64,000 nucleotides of DNA from Aequorivita todarodis (GCF_028561335.1 NZ_JAQQTG010000048.1:1-64000); one strand, 5' to 3'; shown: positions 51,365 to 59,846, numbered from the stretch's first letter. A program made the numbers and translations. The notes: generated by a model not told the origin, from the letters alone.

Positions 51365-52069
51365 TTACTGCGGTACTGTTTTCGGAGGATATTTTTCTTT
51401 GAACCTTTCCATCAAAACATAAACAGTCAAAAGCATGCTCAGGGCATAAACGCTGTCCTCAACCGGTACGGTTCCAATTCTGATTCCCAGGTTTTCGGTA
51501 TCGTTGTACCAAACCACCTGCTCGTGGATCCAACTGCCGGTGAGAAATCCATTCACAATAAAAAATGGAACCAAGAGAATGAGGAACACGGGGAAGAAGA
51601 CCTGTAGGGCTTCACGTTTGTAATTAAAAATTAGGGCCAGCAAAACAATGGCATAACCAAAATTTACCGCAGTGTACCAACGATCGTAAAAATAGAGCAG
51701 GCATACGATTAAAATGGTCTGCAATGAAAAATATACAATTCCCGTTACTTTGCTTGAAAAGGAAAACTTCGGCAATAAATTTTTGAAGGCATATATGGTG
51801 AAAATACAGGCATAGGGAATGCAGATAAAGAAGAGCCACTCTTCAATAGGCAGGTTTCCAAAATGTATTCCCGAGAGATATTTTTCGTTGAAGCCCCAAA
51901 ATCCGTGCTGTGTAAAAAGGATGTCCCACGGAATAAAAAAAGCCATCATTATGAACGTGGCGGGGATGAAATATTTCCAAAGTTTATAAAATTTCAGCTT
52001 CGGGTGAAAGCTGAAAAGAAATGGAATACTCAAAGAAGCTATGTCCAATAAAAGATACAGATGCCACAT
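51365..52069 (-). CDS. Lycopene cyclase (CrtYcd/CarR type)
   Basis: Membrane protein of 234 residues with about seven helices, the fused form of the heterodimeric-type lycopene cyclase. The two internal repeats each have the FxPWD/PxEE elements: FIPWDILFTQHGFWGFNEKY plus NLPIEEWLFF in the first half, and FIVNGFLTGSWIHEQ plus GTVPVEDSVYAL in the second. It makes beta-ionone rings on lycopene. The start MWHLYLLLDIAS at 52069 is 2 bases after the crtZ stop. Last gene of the crt operon. Confidence 0.9.
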   Translation of the reverse strand: MWHLYLLLDIASLSIPFLFSFHPKLKFYKLWKYFIPATFIMMAFFIPWDILFTQHGFWGFNEKYLSGIHFGNLPIEEWLFFICIPYACIFTIYAFKNLLPKFSFSSKVTGIVYFSLQTILIVCLLYFYDRWYTAVNFGYAIVLLALIFNYKREALQVFFPVFLILLVPFFIVNGFLTGSWIHEQVVWYNDTENLGIRIGTVPVEDSVYALSMLLTVYVLMERFKEKYPPKTVPQ

Positions 52070-52071
52070 AG

Positions 52072-52521
52072 TTATTTTTTGAAGTATTTCAATGGTGGAA
52101 GAAGCATCCCGAAGCACTCGCCCTTATCTTTTCCCAAATGCTTATGATGTATTTTGTGGGCTCTTCTAATGCCACGGGCATACCAATTGTCAGCATTTCT
52201 GAACATCTTGAAACGCTGGTGTATAAAAATATCGTGAACCAAAAAATAGGTAACTCCATAAGCGAAAATCCCCAAACCGATGGGCAACCCTGCCCAAAAG
52301 CCAAAATAGCTCCAGCCCACAAAACAACTGATGCTCACCATTGCATAAAAAAGGAAAAAATAATCGTTTCGTTCCCACCAACTGCCGTGGTCTTTATGGT
52401 GGTGGTCTTTGTGCAGTTTCCACAAAAAACCGTGCATAATGTATTTATGGGTAAACCACGCCATAAATTCCATAATGCAAAAAGTGGTTATGAATATTAA
52501 TATCCAAAGAAGGATTGTCAT
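52072..52521 (-). CDS. crtZ: Beta-carotene hydroxylase
   Basis: Non-haem di-iron membrane hydroxylase of 149 residues that adds 3-OH groups to beta-carotene to give zeaxanthin. Histidine boxes: HKYIMHG, HKDHHHKDH, HDIFIHQR, HKIHHKHLG. About four hydrophobic helices. It starts MTILLWILIFITTFCIMEFM. It is followed by the cyclase gene after a gap of 2 bases. Confidence 0.92.
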   Translation of the reverse strand: MTILLWILIFITTFCIMEFMAWFTHKYIMHGFLWKLHKDHHHKDHGSWWERNDYFFLFYAMVSISCFVGWSYFGFWAGLPIGLGIFAYGVTYFLVHDIFIHQRFKMFRNADNWYARGIRRAHKIHHKHLGKDKGECFGMLLPPLKYFKK

Positions 52522-52570
52522 TGTTGTTTGTTAATTTGTTATTTCGGGATTTGTTATTTCGGGATTTGGG

Positions 52571-52588
52571 TCCCGATAGCTATCGGGA
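52571..52588. repeat. Perfect palindrome TCCCGATAGCTATCGGGA with TTTGTTATTTCGGGA repeat
   Basis: An 18-base perfect palindrome, preceded by two copies of TTTGTTATTTCGGGA (52535-52565). It lies between crtB and crtZ. A similar CCCGAT..ATCGGG word occurs near the tRNA genes. Confidence 0.7.
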
Positions 52589-52614
52589 TGGGATTTGTCA
52601 GCACCCCGTACTCA

Positions 52615-53457
52615 TCATTTTACCAAATTTAATTGATATTTCACATAGCTCCTCGTTAAAAGCCCAATTTTTTCAATGTTTGGCACTCGGATTCGGGTAT
52701 TTTTTATTTCAACTGCAGGAGTTTGTTGAAGCTTTTTCAATAACCTTTTGTAGTATCTGTATGCAATGAAAACACCCAGTTTCGCTTCGTGTGGCAAAAG
52801 GAGGATTCCCTCATACCCTTTGTTGAAGTTGTCCATAATTTCCTCAACGATCCGCTGTTTCGAAATTTCGTCCAAGGAATCTAAATTGGTATTTGGAAAG
52901 TATGTTCGGCAAAGGATTTCATGGTCTTCCTTCAAATCGCGCAAAAAATTCACTTTTTGAAATGCGGAACCCAGGTTCATCGCAGCTTCTTTTAGGGAGT
53001 CATATTTCTCGACATCGCCCTTCACGAAAACTTTTAGGCACATCAGCCCCACAACATCCGCGGAACCGTAGATATATTCATTGAATTCTTCCGCAGTGGA
53101 ATAGGTGCTTTTTGTAAGATCCAACCGCATGCTGGCCATAAAGGTATCGATCAACTCTTTGTCGATATTGTATTTGTAAACCGTTTTTTGAAACGAGTTC
53201 AAAATAGGGTTCAGACTTATGCGGTCTTGCAGTGCTTCCTCTAAAGCGTTCTCAAAACGGTTGAAAAGAATTTCCTTTTCATATTCGTGAAACGAATCCA
53301 CAATTTCGTCCGCAAAACGCACGAAGCCATAAATATTGTAAATATCCTGTCTGATGGAAGGCCCTAACATACGGGTGGCCAATGAAAAGGAGGTGCTGTA
53401 AGTTTCAGTCACTTTTTTGCTGCACGCTTCGGATACTATGTCAAAAAGCTCTTTCAA
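52615..53457 (-). CDS. crtB: Phytoene synthase
   Basis: 280 residues, condensing two geranylgeranyl-PP to phytoene. It starts with TTG at 53457, which overlaps the crtI stop (TTGA). The N-terminus KELFDIVSEACSKKVTETYS matches the Bacteroidota family start. Motifs: YSTSFSLATRMLGP, FVRFADEIVDSF (first Asp-rich), YIYGSADVVGLMCLKVF, GSAFQKVNFLRDLKEDHEIL (second). Second gene of the crt operon. Confidence 0.94.
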   Translation of the reverse strand: MKELFDIVSEACSKKVTETYSTSFSLATRMLGPSIRQDIYNIYGFVRFADEIVDSFHEYEKEILFNRFENALEEALQDRISLNPILNSFQKTVYKYNIDKELIDTFMASMRLDLTKSTYSTAEEFNEYIYGSADVVGLMCLKVFVKGDVEKYDSLKEAAMNLGSAFQKVNFLRDLKEDHEILCRTYFPNTNLDSLDEISKQRIVEEIMDNFNKGYEGILLLPHEAKLGVFIAYRYYKRLLKKLQQTPAVEIKNTRIRVPNIEKIGLLTRSYVKYQLNLVK

Positions 53458-54917
53458 TTTTTTTGTTCTTTTTCAATTAAACCCGCGGCCAATTTTCCCG
53501 AAATCAGGGCTGGGGGCACTCCTGGGCCGGGCACGGTCAGTTGTCCGGTAAAAAAAAGGTTTTTTACTTTTCCGCTTTTCAGTTTTGGTCTTAAAAAAGC
53601 CGTTTGTAGCAGCGTATTTGCCAATCCGTAAGCGTTTCCTTTGTAACTGTTATAGTCGGAAACGAAATCGTTTATACAAAATGACTTTTTAAATATAACG
53701 TAATTTCTGACCTCTTGGTTGGTTACTTTTTCAAAACGGGCCATTATTTTTTCAAAATATTCCTCCCGTATTTCCGGCATATCATCCAGGTCGGGAGCAA
53801 GGGGAATAAGAAAAATTCCAGCTTCTTTTCCATTTGGAGAAACATTTTCATCGGTTTTTGATGGAAAACTGGCATAAAAAAGAGGCTCTTTTGGCCACTG
53901 TGGCGCATCGTATATTTCTTGGGAATGCTTCTCAAAATCAACATCAAAAAACAGGGTGTGGTGATCTACGTTTTCAATTTTTTTATCGAACCCTACATAA
54001 AATAACAGGGCGGAAGGGGCAAAGGTTTTCTTTTCCCAATATTTTTCAGAATACTGGCGGAATTTTTCCTCCAACAGCATTTCAGTGTAGTGGTAATCTG
54101 CACCGCTCAAAATTATGTCTGCCATAACTTTCTCGCCATTCACAACTATTGCTGAGGCTTTCCCTTTTTCAACAAGTATGTTTTCTACGTTTTGATCAGT
54201 TTTTATTATTACGCCAAGTTCTTCGGCAAGATTTTTAATTCCTTCAATTACGGAATACATTCCGTTTTTTGGGTGAAAGGTTCCAAGCCCAAAATCTGCA
54301 TAGTTCATAAAACTGTAAAAAGCAGGTGTTTTGGAAGGTTTTGCGCCCAAAAACAAAACTGGAAATTCCAAAATTGAAACGAGTTTTGGGTTTTTGAACT
54401 CATTGCGTACCTCTTTACTAACGGTGCTGAAAAACTGTCCAATTTTGCGCATCGTCGCAAAAGTGACCAATTCCATAGGCGAAGCTCCTGGCCGATATAC
54501 CAAGTCTTTTATGGCAATATTGTAATTGTCCATGGCCTGGTCCATAAATTTCCGAAGTTTTATTGAACTTCCCGGTTCCTCTTTCTCAAATGCTTGGCTA
54601 ATTTTTTCCAGCGTATCTTCAATAGTTATATAATCATCGGCTCCAAAAAACACGCGATATGCGGGATTCAGTTTTTCCAATTCGTAAAAATCTGAAGGAG
54701 CTTTTCCAAAATCTGCGAAAAAACGCTCAAAAACATCCGGCATCCAGTACCAAGTTGGCCCCATATCAAAGGTAAAGCCGTCTTTTTTAAACTGTCGGGC
54801 TCGTCCCCCAATGGTTTTATTTTTTTCGTATATGGTTACGTTATAGCCCGCTTGTGCCAGATAGCACCCGGCCGCGAGCGACGAAAAGCCAGAACCAATA
54901 ACTACGATTTTTACCAT
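53454..54917 (-). CDS. crtI: Phytoene desaturase
   Basis: 487 residues from the ATG at 54917 (MVKIVVIGSGFSSLAAGCYL). FAD-binding GxGxxS/G motif; then YEKNKTIGGRARQFKKDGFTFD. The C-terminal motif TGQLTVPGPGVPPALISGKLAAG is the signature of CrtI. It removes hydrogens from phytoene to give lycopene. It sits at the head of the crt operon after the B12-binding regulator gene (119-base gap with a promoter) and overlaps crtB by 4 bases. Confidence 0.94.
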   Translation of the reverse strand: MVKIVVIGSGFSSLAAGCYLAQAGYNVTIYEKNKTIGGRARQFKKDGFTFDMGPTWYWMPDVFERFFADFGKAPSDFYELEKLNPAYRVFFGADDYITIEDTLEKISQAFEKEEPGSSIKLRKFMDQAMDNYNIAIKDLVYRPGASPMELVTFATMRKIGQFFSTVSKEVRNEFKNPKLVSILEFPVLFLGAKPSKTPAFYSFMNYADFGLGTFHPKNGMYSVIEGIKNLAEELGVIIKTDQNVENILVEKGKASAIVVNGEKVMADIILSGADYHYTEMLLEEKFRQYSEKYWEKKTFAPSALLFYVGFDKKIENVDHHTLFFDVDFEKHSQEIYDAPQWPKEPLFYASFPSKTDENVSPNGKEAGIFLIPLAPDLDDMPEIREEYFEKIMARFEKVTNQEVRNYVIFKKSFCINDFVSDYNSYKGNAYGLANTLLQTAFLRPKLKSGKVKNLFFTGQLTVPGPGVPPALISGKLAAGLIEKEQKN

Positions 54918-54920
54918 ATT

Positions 54921-54951
54921 GTTTAACAAATTTACGATTTAATTAAACAAA
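54921..54951 (-). promoter_or_regulatory. crt promoter with 21-base-spaced direct repeat
   Basis: Plus-strand words GTTTAACAAA (54921-54930) and ATTAAACAAA (54942-54951) are spaced 21 bases, two helical turns. On the minus strand TAAATTTG (54934-54927) is a -7-like element overlapping the first copy, 10 bases before the crtI ATG (transcript nearly leaderless). Candidate operator for the upstream MerR/B12 protein; inference. Confidence 0.5.
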
Positions 54952-55036
54952 AAAGAAATTGAATTTTAATTTTGGCTTTTATTTAATAATCGAGAGACGG
55001 TTGGACGCTAAAATTTTTTTTGAAAGATACCGAAAC

Positions 55037-55939
55037 CTATATATTTGAAAGACTTTCAATGTGGTCCGTAAATTGTTTGAGGTCTTTGAAAAGCTTAATG
55101 TTTTTAGAGCTTTTGGGCTTTTTCTCAGCTTTGCGCCCCAAAACCCATAGTTCGCAGGCGCTCTTGGCATATACCTCATCCTGAAAATCCTTGAGGTAAT
55201 TTTCGAGGTTTTCGTTTTCTGGAAGCACTGTGAAATATGTTACGAAGATCACTTTCGTTTTCATTTTAAGAACGTGTGTCAAGCTTTCCAATGGAATGTT
55301 TGGGCCTAAAAATACGGTCCTGAAACCGGCCGACACAAGTTCATAATTGGCATACAGCAGACCAATTTCGTGAATTTCCTTGTAGGGAAGGTAAAGTGTA
55401 AATAGCTGGGAGTCATTTTCGGAAGCAATTTTTTTATGTTTGGCCGTATGCTCAATTATGGAATGTTTGATTTTTTCTGAAATAAAATGTTCGTGAGATG
55501 GGTCGATGGTTCCCGAGTGCCAAAGAATGCCCATTTCATTGAGCAGGGGCACAAATACTTCTGAAAAGGCTTCGCGGAAGGATTTTTTTTCCAACAGTTT
55601 AGCAAGGGTTGCATCGAACAATTCACCGTCAAATTCAAACATTGCCGATTTAAATACATTGCCCAAATATTCGGGATCGACCCCGTTGATATTTTTTTTA
55701 ATCAGGGCCTGGATTTGATTTGAATCTAAGCTGGCAATTTTCGAAATTTTATGTCCGGCATTGTAGAGATAGGCGACATTCAATAATTTTTTCAGGTTTT
55801 CGAGGTCGTATTTTCGGATGTTGGTATCCGTTCGATCTGGCGCAAGAAGATTGTAGCGTTTTTCCCATATCCTGATGGTATGGGCTTTAACGTTTGATAG
55901 GTTTTCAAGATCCTTGATTCCAAACTGTGTTTTGACCAC
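55037..55939 (-). CDS. CarH/LitR-type B12-binding MerR regulator
   Basis: 300 residues, GTG start at 55939. MerR HTH at 1-70 (KAHTIRIWEKRYN). Cobalamin-binding cap: Trp140-x9-Glu150-His151 (LWHSGTIDPSHEHF), the same W-x9-EH as in CarH. Cobalamin domain (about 178-300): KEIHEIGLLYANYELVSAGF with His190 as the likely lower cobalt ligand in place of the E/DxHxxG motif, and FLGPNIP. In Thermus and Myxococcus such proteins repress carotenoid genes in the dark and release DNA on illumination. Here it lies directly upstream of crtI in the same direction, supporting the same job. Confidence 0.9.
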   Translation of the reverse strand: MVKTQFGIKDLENLSNVKAHTIRIWEKRYNLLAPDRTDTNIRKYDLENLKKLLNVAYLYNAGHKISKIASLDSNQIQALIKKNINGVDPEYLGNVFKSAMFEFDGELFDATLAKLLEKKSFREAFSEVFVPLLNEMGILWHSGTIDPSHEHFISEKIKHSIIEHTAKHKKIASENDSQLFTLYLPYKEIHEIGLLYANYELVSAGFRTVFLGPNIPLESLTHVLKMKTKVIFVTYFTVLPENENLENYLKDFQDEVYAKSACELWVLGRKAEKKPKSSKNIKLFKDLKQFTDHIESLSNI

Positions 55940-56239
55940 TGGGAAAGGGTTTTTATATATAAGGAGTTAAAGTACTAAAAAGAAGTGAATACTGTTTATA
56001 AAACGCTAAAATTCTTTAAACACATTGAAAAATCACCCACTTAAAAAAGAAGCTACATTCTAATGGGAATTTAGTGATAAGCCTTTTCAATATTGCAGGT
56101 TTCCATCCATTCAACCAAGTATGCTCCCCCGTATTTCAATCCTTTAAACAAACGTTAAGGTTTAAAACCGTGGATGGATTTTTCGTAAATTTAGTAGAGA
56201 AAAAGTGTGGTACACGCATAAATTGCTAAAAATAATGTT
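55940..56239. other. 300-base intergenic region
   Basis: AT-rich gap between divergent genes (carH-like and cytochrome c). CCATCCA/TGGATGG words about 65 bases apart (near 56104 and 56170) form a loose inverted repeat. No gene and no clear promoter consensus are seen. Confidence 0.4.
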
Positions 56240-56716
56240 ATGAAAATCAGTAAAAAGATAGTCGTTCTCTTGCCAATGTTTTTTTTGGTATTGGCTTGCA
56301 ACTGGGGTCATGAAGGATCCGAAAATGGATCTACTGGAAAAAGTGAAGACACTTCCGATGTTAAAATTATTGAAGCCGCGTCCAATTCCAAAGCGGGCGT
56401 AGGGCCGATTAAGGATCCGGTGGTGCTGGGTGATCAAATTGATGCGGAAATGGCCGCCAAGGGCGAAAAGCTATTTAACAAAAAATGTTCCGTATGTCAT
56501 GAAATTCACGACAGTAATAGAGGGCCAGCATTGGGGGGTGTTTTGGAGAAACGCTCTCCGCAATTTGTTATGAACATGATTTTGGATCCTGATGGTATGA
56601 TTGAAAACGATCCGCAGATTAAAGCTTTGAAAGCGGTTTATGAAGTCAGGATGGATAATCTACACCTTACGGAAGAAGAGGCGAGGGAAATCGTAGAATA
56701 TTTGAGGAAGTATTAG
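56240..56716 (+). CDS. Lipoprotein cytochrome c
   Basis: 158 residues. Lipoprotein signal MKISKKIVVLLPMFFLVLAC (lipobox VLAC). A linker rich in Ser, Gly, Asp and Glu (about 22-65) is followed by a class I cytochrome c domain: GEKLFNKKCSVCHEIHDSNR (C-x2-C-H), a Met ligand probably in VMNMILDPDGMI, and a final helix EEEAREIVEYLRKY. One-haem periplasmic electron carrier tethered to a membrane. Confidence 0.92.
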   Translation: MKISKKIVVLLPMFFLVLACNWGHEGSENGSTGKSEDTSDVKIIEAASNSKAGVGPIKDPVVLGDQIDAEMAAKGEKLFNKKCSVCHEIHDSNRGPALGGVLEKRSPQFVMNMILDPDGMIENDPQIKALKAVYEVRMDNLHLTEEEAREIVEYLRKY

Positions 56717-56820
56717 TAAATATTTTAATTTCACACCCAATTATAGGTTCCCCGACCAACAGTAATCCCGAAATATAGGTAGGTCCCCCGGAATCGATTT
56801 ATAGCTATATGCTTAATTTG

Positions 56821-56903
56821 TACCCGGGATGGGACTTGAACCCACACGCCCAAAGGACACATGGCCCTCAACCATGCCTGTCTACCAATTCCAGCACCCG
56901 GGT
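56821..56903 (-). tRNA. tRNA-Leu (GAG)
   Basis: On the minus strand the acceptor stem ACCCGGG/CCCGGGT with discriminator A, D-arm with AATTGGTAGACA, anticodon arm CATGG-TTGAGGG-CCATG (anticodon GAG), class II long variable arm (TGTCCTTTGGGCGTG) and T-arm GGGTTCAAGTCCC. 83 nt; CCA is not encoded. It reads CUC/CUU. Confidence 0.95.
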
Positions 56904-56941
56904 GGATACTTAGTTGTAAAAGTATAAAAGAACTAAAACAA

Positions 56942-56970
56942 AAAAAGTTAAACCGAAGGCTTAACTTTTT
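56942..56970 (-). terminator. Terminator between the two tRNA genes
   Basis: On the minus strand AAAGTTAAGCC-TTCG-GTTTAACTTT followed by a T-run. It would end transcription from the tRNA-Lys promoter before tRNA-Leu, at least in part. Confidence 0.7.
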
Positions 56971-57071
56971 GTGACCTGGCTGGGGCTTCCCGATATTCGG
57001 CTATCGCTCCAATCGGGATAAACTTCTCGCCCAACATAATTGTCAAGTTTTTTTGTGACCTGGCTGGGGCT
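56966..57071. repeat. Duplicated 3' end of tRNA-Lys
   Basis: TTTTTGTGACCTGGCTGGGG + CT (56966-56987) repeats the 3' end of tRNA-Lys and its flank (57050-57071). Between the copies lies a 60-base piece with CCCGAT...ATCGGG. Looks like an attachment-site scar or small insertion. Confidence 0.75.
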
Positions 57072-57128
57072 CGAACCCAGGACCACCTCCTTAAAAGGGA
57101 GGTGCTCTACCAACTGAGCTACCAGGTC
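57056..57128 (-). tRNA. tRNA-Lys (TTT)
   Basis: On the minus strand acceptor GACCTGG/CCAGGTC with discriminator A, D-arm AGCTCAGTTGGTAGAGC, anticodon arm CCTCC-CTTTTAA-GGAGG (anticodon TTT), T-arm CTGGGTTCGAGCCCCAG. 73 nt, no encoded CCA. Confidence 0.97.
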
Positions 57129-57144
57129 TTCCTTATTGCGGGTG

Positions 57145-57176
57145 CAAATATACTATCATTAAATTTATTTTTCAAA
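57145..57176 (-). promoter_or_regulatory. Promoter of the tRNA-Lys gene
   Basis: On the minus strand TTTG (57176-57173), exactly 20 bases, TATATTTG (57152-57145). An exact Bacteroidota promoter, about 10 bases before the predicted transcript start and 17 before the mature tRNA. Confidence 0.75.
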
Positions 57177-57332
57177 ACGAAAATCAATTAAATTTGAGAA
57201 AAGTTTAAAACAGTTGAGAAACAAGGGCTAACAAATGAATTTTTTATTTTAAAATTAGTTTTGGCGTGTGAATTCTTTAATTTTCTTCGTGCTATTTGAT
57301 TCTTCAAATTAAAAAACGGTACTTTGATCCTT

Positions 57333-57854
57333 ATGAAAATAGTATTGATTGGTTATATGGGAAGCGGAAAGTCTTCTATAGGTGAAAAATTATCGGAAGT
57401 GCTGGGCTTCCCTTTTAAAGATCTTGATTCTGAAATCGAAGAGCAAGTTGGTAGTGCTGTTTCAGAAATTTTTTCAAAAAAAGGGGAAATCTATTTTAGA
57501 AAAATTGAAAACGAAGTTCTTAAAAAAATAATTTCAGAAGAGGGCAATCTTGTGCTGGCAACAGGAGGAGGAACCCCGTGTTACGCAGATTCATTGGTTT
57601 TTATGTCTGAAATGGAAAATGTAGTGACCATATATTTAAAAACCTCTCTTGCTATTTTATGCGAAAGACTTTTTTCAGAAAAAGCAAAACGTCCTTTAAT
57701 AGCGCATTTAGAAAGTGGGAACGAACTAAATGATTTCATAAGAAAACATCTTTTTGAACGATCTTATTATTACAACCAGGCAGCTTTAACAATTGAAACT
57801 GAAAATGAAAGCATTGAAAGAATAGTGGAAAAAATAATCCTGAAATTATTCTAA
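57333..57854 (+). CDS. aroK: Shikimate kinase
   Basis: 173 residues from the ATG at 57333 (MKIVLIGYMGSGKSSIGEKL). Cytosolic; phosphorylates shikimate with ATP in aromatic amino-acid synthesis. Walker A GYMGSGKSS, shikimate-binding FKDLDSEIEEQ and GGGTPCY, lid with RLFSEKAKRPLI. Full-length for the family. The last 9 bases overlap the end of the convergent phosphoribosyltransferase gene. Confidence 0.94.
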   Translation: MKIVLIGYMGSGKSSIGEKLSEVLGFPFKDLDSEIEEQVGSAVSEIFSKKGEIYFRKIENEVLKKIISEEGNLVLATGGGTPCYADSLVFMSEMENVVTIYLKTSLAILCERLFSEKAKRPLIAHLESGNELNDFIRKHLFERSYYYNQAALTIETENESIERIVEKIILKLF

Positions 57855-58349
57855 AATCGCCCGGTCGTTGTTTTTTTCAAAAATCACCGAGACATTTTCA
57901 TTCAGGGAAGTTGACAGGGAAATTCCCTTGAAATCTGCCTTTATGGGGTATTTTTTGTGATTTCTGTCCACGAGTACCGCAGTTTTAAACTGTTTTAGCG
58001 GCACTTCCAAAAAATGCTTTACACCGTAAATCAAGGTGGTTCCAGAGTGCAGTACATCATCAACCAACAACAGCGATTTGTTTTTGTATTCTTCTGGCTT
58101 CAGGGAGGTTTTTATTTCGTTAATGGGGTGCTTTTTATCAATCACCACTTCGCAGAGCAAAACTTGTATGGGTGAAATTTTCTCCAATTCCACCTTTATC
58201 TTTTTTGCGAGCAGAAACCCATTGGCCATAATACCGGCGATGACAACTTCCTTTTCGTCCACATTGGTCTCGTAGATTTGATAGGCAATCCTTTTTATTT
58301 TGTGGGCAATCTGTTTTTTATCGAGGATAACTGTGTTTATTTCCTGCAT
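57846..58349 (-). CDS. PyrR-like phosphoribosyltransferase
   Basis: 167 residues of the type I phosphoribosyltransferase fold. PRPP loop LLLVDDVLHSGTTLIYGVKH, N-terminal dimer/PPi loop region VVIAGIMANGFLLAKKIKVE, and hood AVLVDRNHKKYPI. Most like the PyrR/uracil-hypoxanthine group, but shorter than E. coli Hpt/Upp; substrate not decided. It converges on aroK with a 9-base overlap. Confidence 0.83.
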   Translation of the reverse strand: MQEINTVILDKKQIAHKIKRIAYQIYETNVDEKEVVIAGIMANGFLLAKKIKVELEKISPIQVLLCEVVIDKKHPINEIKTSLKPEEYKNKSLLLVDDVLHSGTTLIYGVKHFLEVPLKQFKTAVLVDRNHKKYPIKADFKGISLSTSLNENVSVIFEKNNDRAILE

Positions 58350-58374
58350 TTGCTATTTTTTTCAAATATAGTTA

Positions 58375-58761
58375 TTACGTTTCATTTCCATCTTCGGGAG
58401 ATTCCGTAAAATCGTCCAAATCCCTGCGGTCTTTTTTGGTGGGTCTGCCCACGCCTTTTTTACGGTAATAGGTTTTGGCATATTGAAGCATTTCATTGGT
58501 TTCAAAGGCCTCTTTTGGCGTGGTGTCTTTTCTGTAAAGATCCACAAGCTTGGCGCCAACACGGCTTGCGGGCAGATCCAGAACTTCAAGTTGGTAGTTT
58601 ATTTGCTCCTTCCGCAGCGTAATTACATCACCCGGATAAACATCACGCGAAGGTTTCACAATATCACCATTTACGCGTACCGAACCTTTTTTACAGGCTT
58701 GGGTTGCCATATTTCTGGTTTTTAGATACCGAACGCACCATAAGTATTTGTCAATCCTCAT
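58375..58761 (-). CDS. S4-domain RNA-binding protein, Hsp15-like
   Basis: 128 residues. S4 fold at about 1-60: MRIDKYLWCVRYLKTRNMAT, CKKGSVRVNGDIVKPSRDV, YPGDVITLRK. The C-terminal part is basic then acidic (YRKKGVGRPTKKDRRDLDDF). Related to Hsp15/HslR, which binds stalled 50S subunits carrying a nascent chain. It follows (upstream of) the PRT gene on the same strand with a 25-base gap. Confidence 0.88.
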   Translation of the reverse strand: MRIDKYLWCVRYLKTRNMATQACKKGSVRVNGDIVKPSRDVYPGDVITLRKEQINYQLEVLDLPASRVGAKLVDLYRKDTTPKEAFETNEMLQYAKTYYRKKGVGRPTKKDRRDLDDFTESPEDGNET

Positions 58762-58837
58762 ATTATTATCCCAAAAACAACGTTAATGTGGTATGCAAAA
58801 ATAACGGAAAATTGTATCTTGCGCCCACAAAAAATTG

Positions 58838-59764
58838 ATGATGACAAAAATTAAATTCGGAGTTGCTTTTCTTATCCTTACGCTTACCATTACCGTTTCC
58901 TGTAAGAAGGATGACGATCCTATCCCGCCACCGCCACCGCCAAGAGACCGGGGTGAGGAAGCCGTTCGCGCACAGGCAGAGATTGAGGAATTTTTGGAAA
59001 CCCATTTTTATAATTACGAAGAATTTCAGGCCGATCCTGAAAACTTTAAACTGAAATTTGATACCATTGCGGGCGACAACGCCTCAAAAATTCCATTGAT
59101 GCAGCAGGTGACCTCCAAGGAAGTAAAAGATTTGGTGGACAATACCGTTGTTTATAAACTATACTATCTTAAGGTTCGCGAAGGGGGCGGAGATGAACAT
59201 CCCCATTTCTGTGATAGAACCACCAACACCTATGATGGAAGGTTGATGAATCTCGATTTATTTGATAGTTCCGTGATACCCGTTAAGTTTGAGCTTGTGG
59301 ATAACCCTCCCACCTCAGGAATAATTCGAGGATTGCAACAAATAATTATTGAATTTAAAGGAGCTGAAGGGGATCCTATTATTAACCCAGATGGTACACT
59401 TTCTTTTGAAAATTATGGTATTGGAGCGGTATTCATCCCCTCTGGATTGGCTTATTTTCAATATCCACCTCCTACCGGCGGACTCAAGGCATACGAACAA
59501 GTAATCTTTTCTTTTGAGTTATTTGATTTTGAAGTTATGGATCACGATAATGATGGCATAGACTCCTATCTGGAAGATCTTAATGGCAATGGCTCTGTAT
59601 ATGATGATGATACTGACGGTGACGGCATTGCCAATTATTTGGATACCGATGATGACGGTGATGGAAGACTCACAGAATACGAAATTGAAATTATTAACGG
59701 AGTTGTTACCTTTCCAGATAGAAATGGAAACGGTATTCCGGATTATTTGGACCCATCCATATAA
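58838..59764 (+). CDS. FKBP-like lipoprotein with TSP3-type calcium repeats
   Basis: Lipoprotein of 308 residues; the ATG at 58838 is taken (ATG at 58841 also possible). Signal MMTKIKFGVAFLILTLTITV then VSCKKDDD (lipobox TVSC). A proline-rich linker (PIPPPPPPRDRG) leads to a divergent FKBP domain (about 40-235, VIPVKFELVDN, GLQQIIIEFKGA, FIPSGLAYFQYPPPTGG). The end has Asp/Gly-rich repeats (HDNDGIDSYLEDLNGNGSVY, DDTDGDGIANYLDTDDDGDG) like TSP3 calcium-binding repeats. Surface or periplasmic, similar in plan to flavobacterial GldI-type FKBPs; isomerase activity uncertain. Confidence 0.82.
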   Translation: MMTKIKFGVAFLILTLTITVSCKKDDDPIPPPPPPRDRGEEAVRAQAEIEEFLETHFYNYEEFQADPENFKLKFDTIAGDNASKIPLMQQVTSKEVKDLVDNTVVYKLYYLKVREGGGDEHPHFCDRTTNTYDGRLMNLDLFDSSVIPVKFELVDNPPTSGIIRGLQQIIIEFKGAEGDPIINPDGTLSFENYGIGAVFIPSGLAYFQYPPPTGGLKAYEQVIFSFELFDFEVMDHDNDGIDSYLEDLNGNGSVYDDDTDGDGIANYLDTDDDGDGRLTEYEIEIINGVVTFPDRNGNGIPDYLDPSI

Positions 59765-59790
59765 CGAATACGATTTTTATAATATAGAAA

Positions 59791-59820
59791 GCCCCGCGCA
59801 ATTAAGGTGGGGCATTTCAA
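59791..59820. terminator. Weak hairpin between the FKBP and transketolase genes
   Basis: GCCCC(G)C...G(GT)GGGGC stem with A-rich and T-containing flanks, in the convergent gap. It may terminate both genes; T-runs are short. Confidence 0.5.
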
Positions 59821-59846
59821 TTTATAAAAGATTTGGAATTTCGTTT

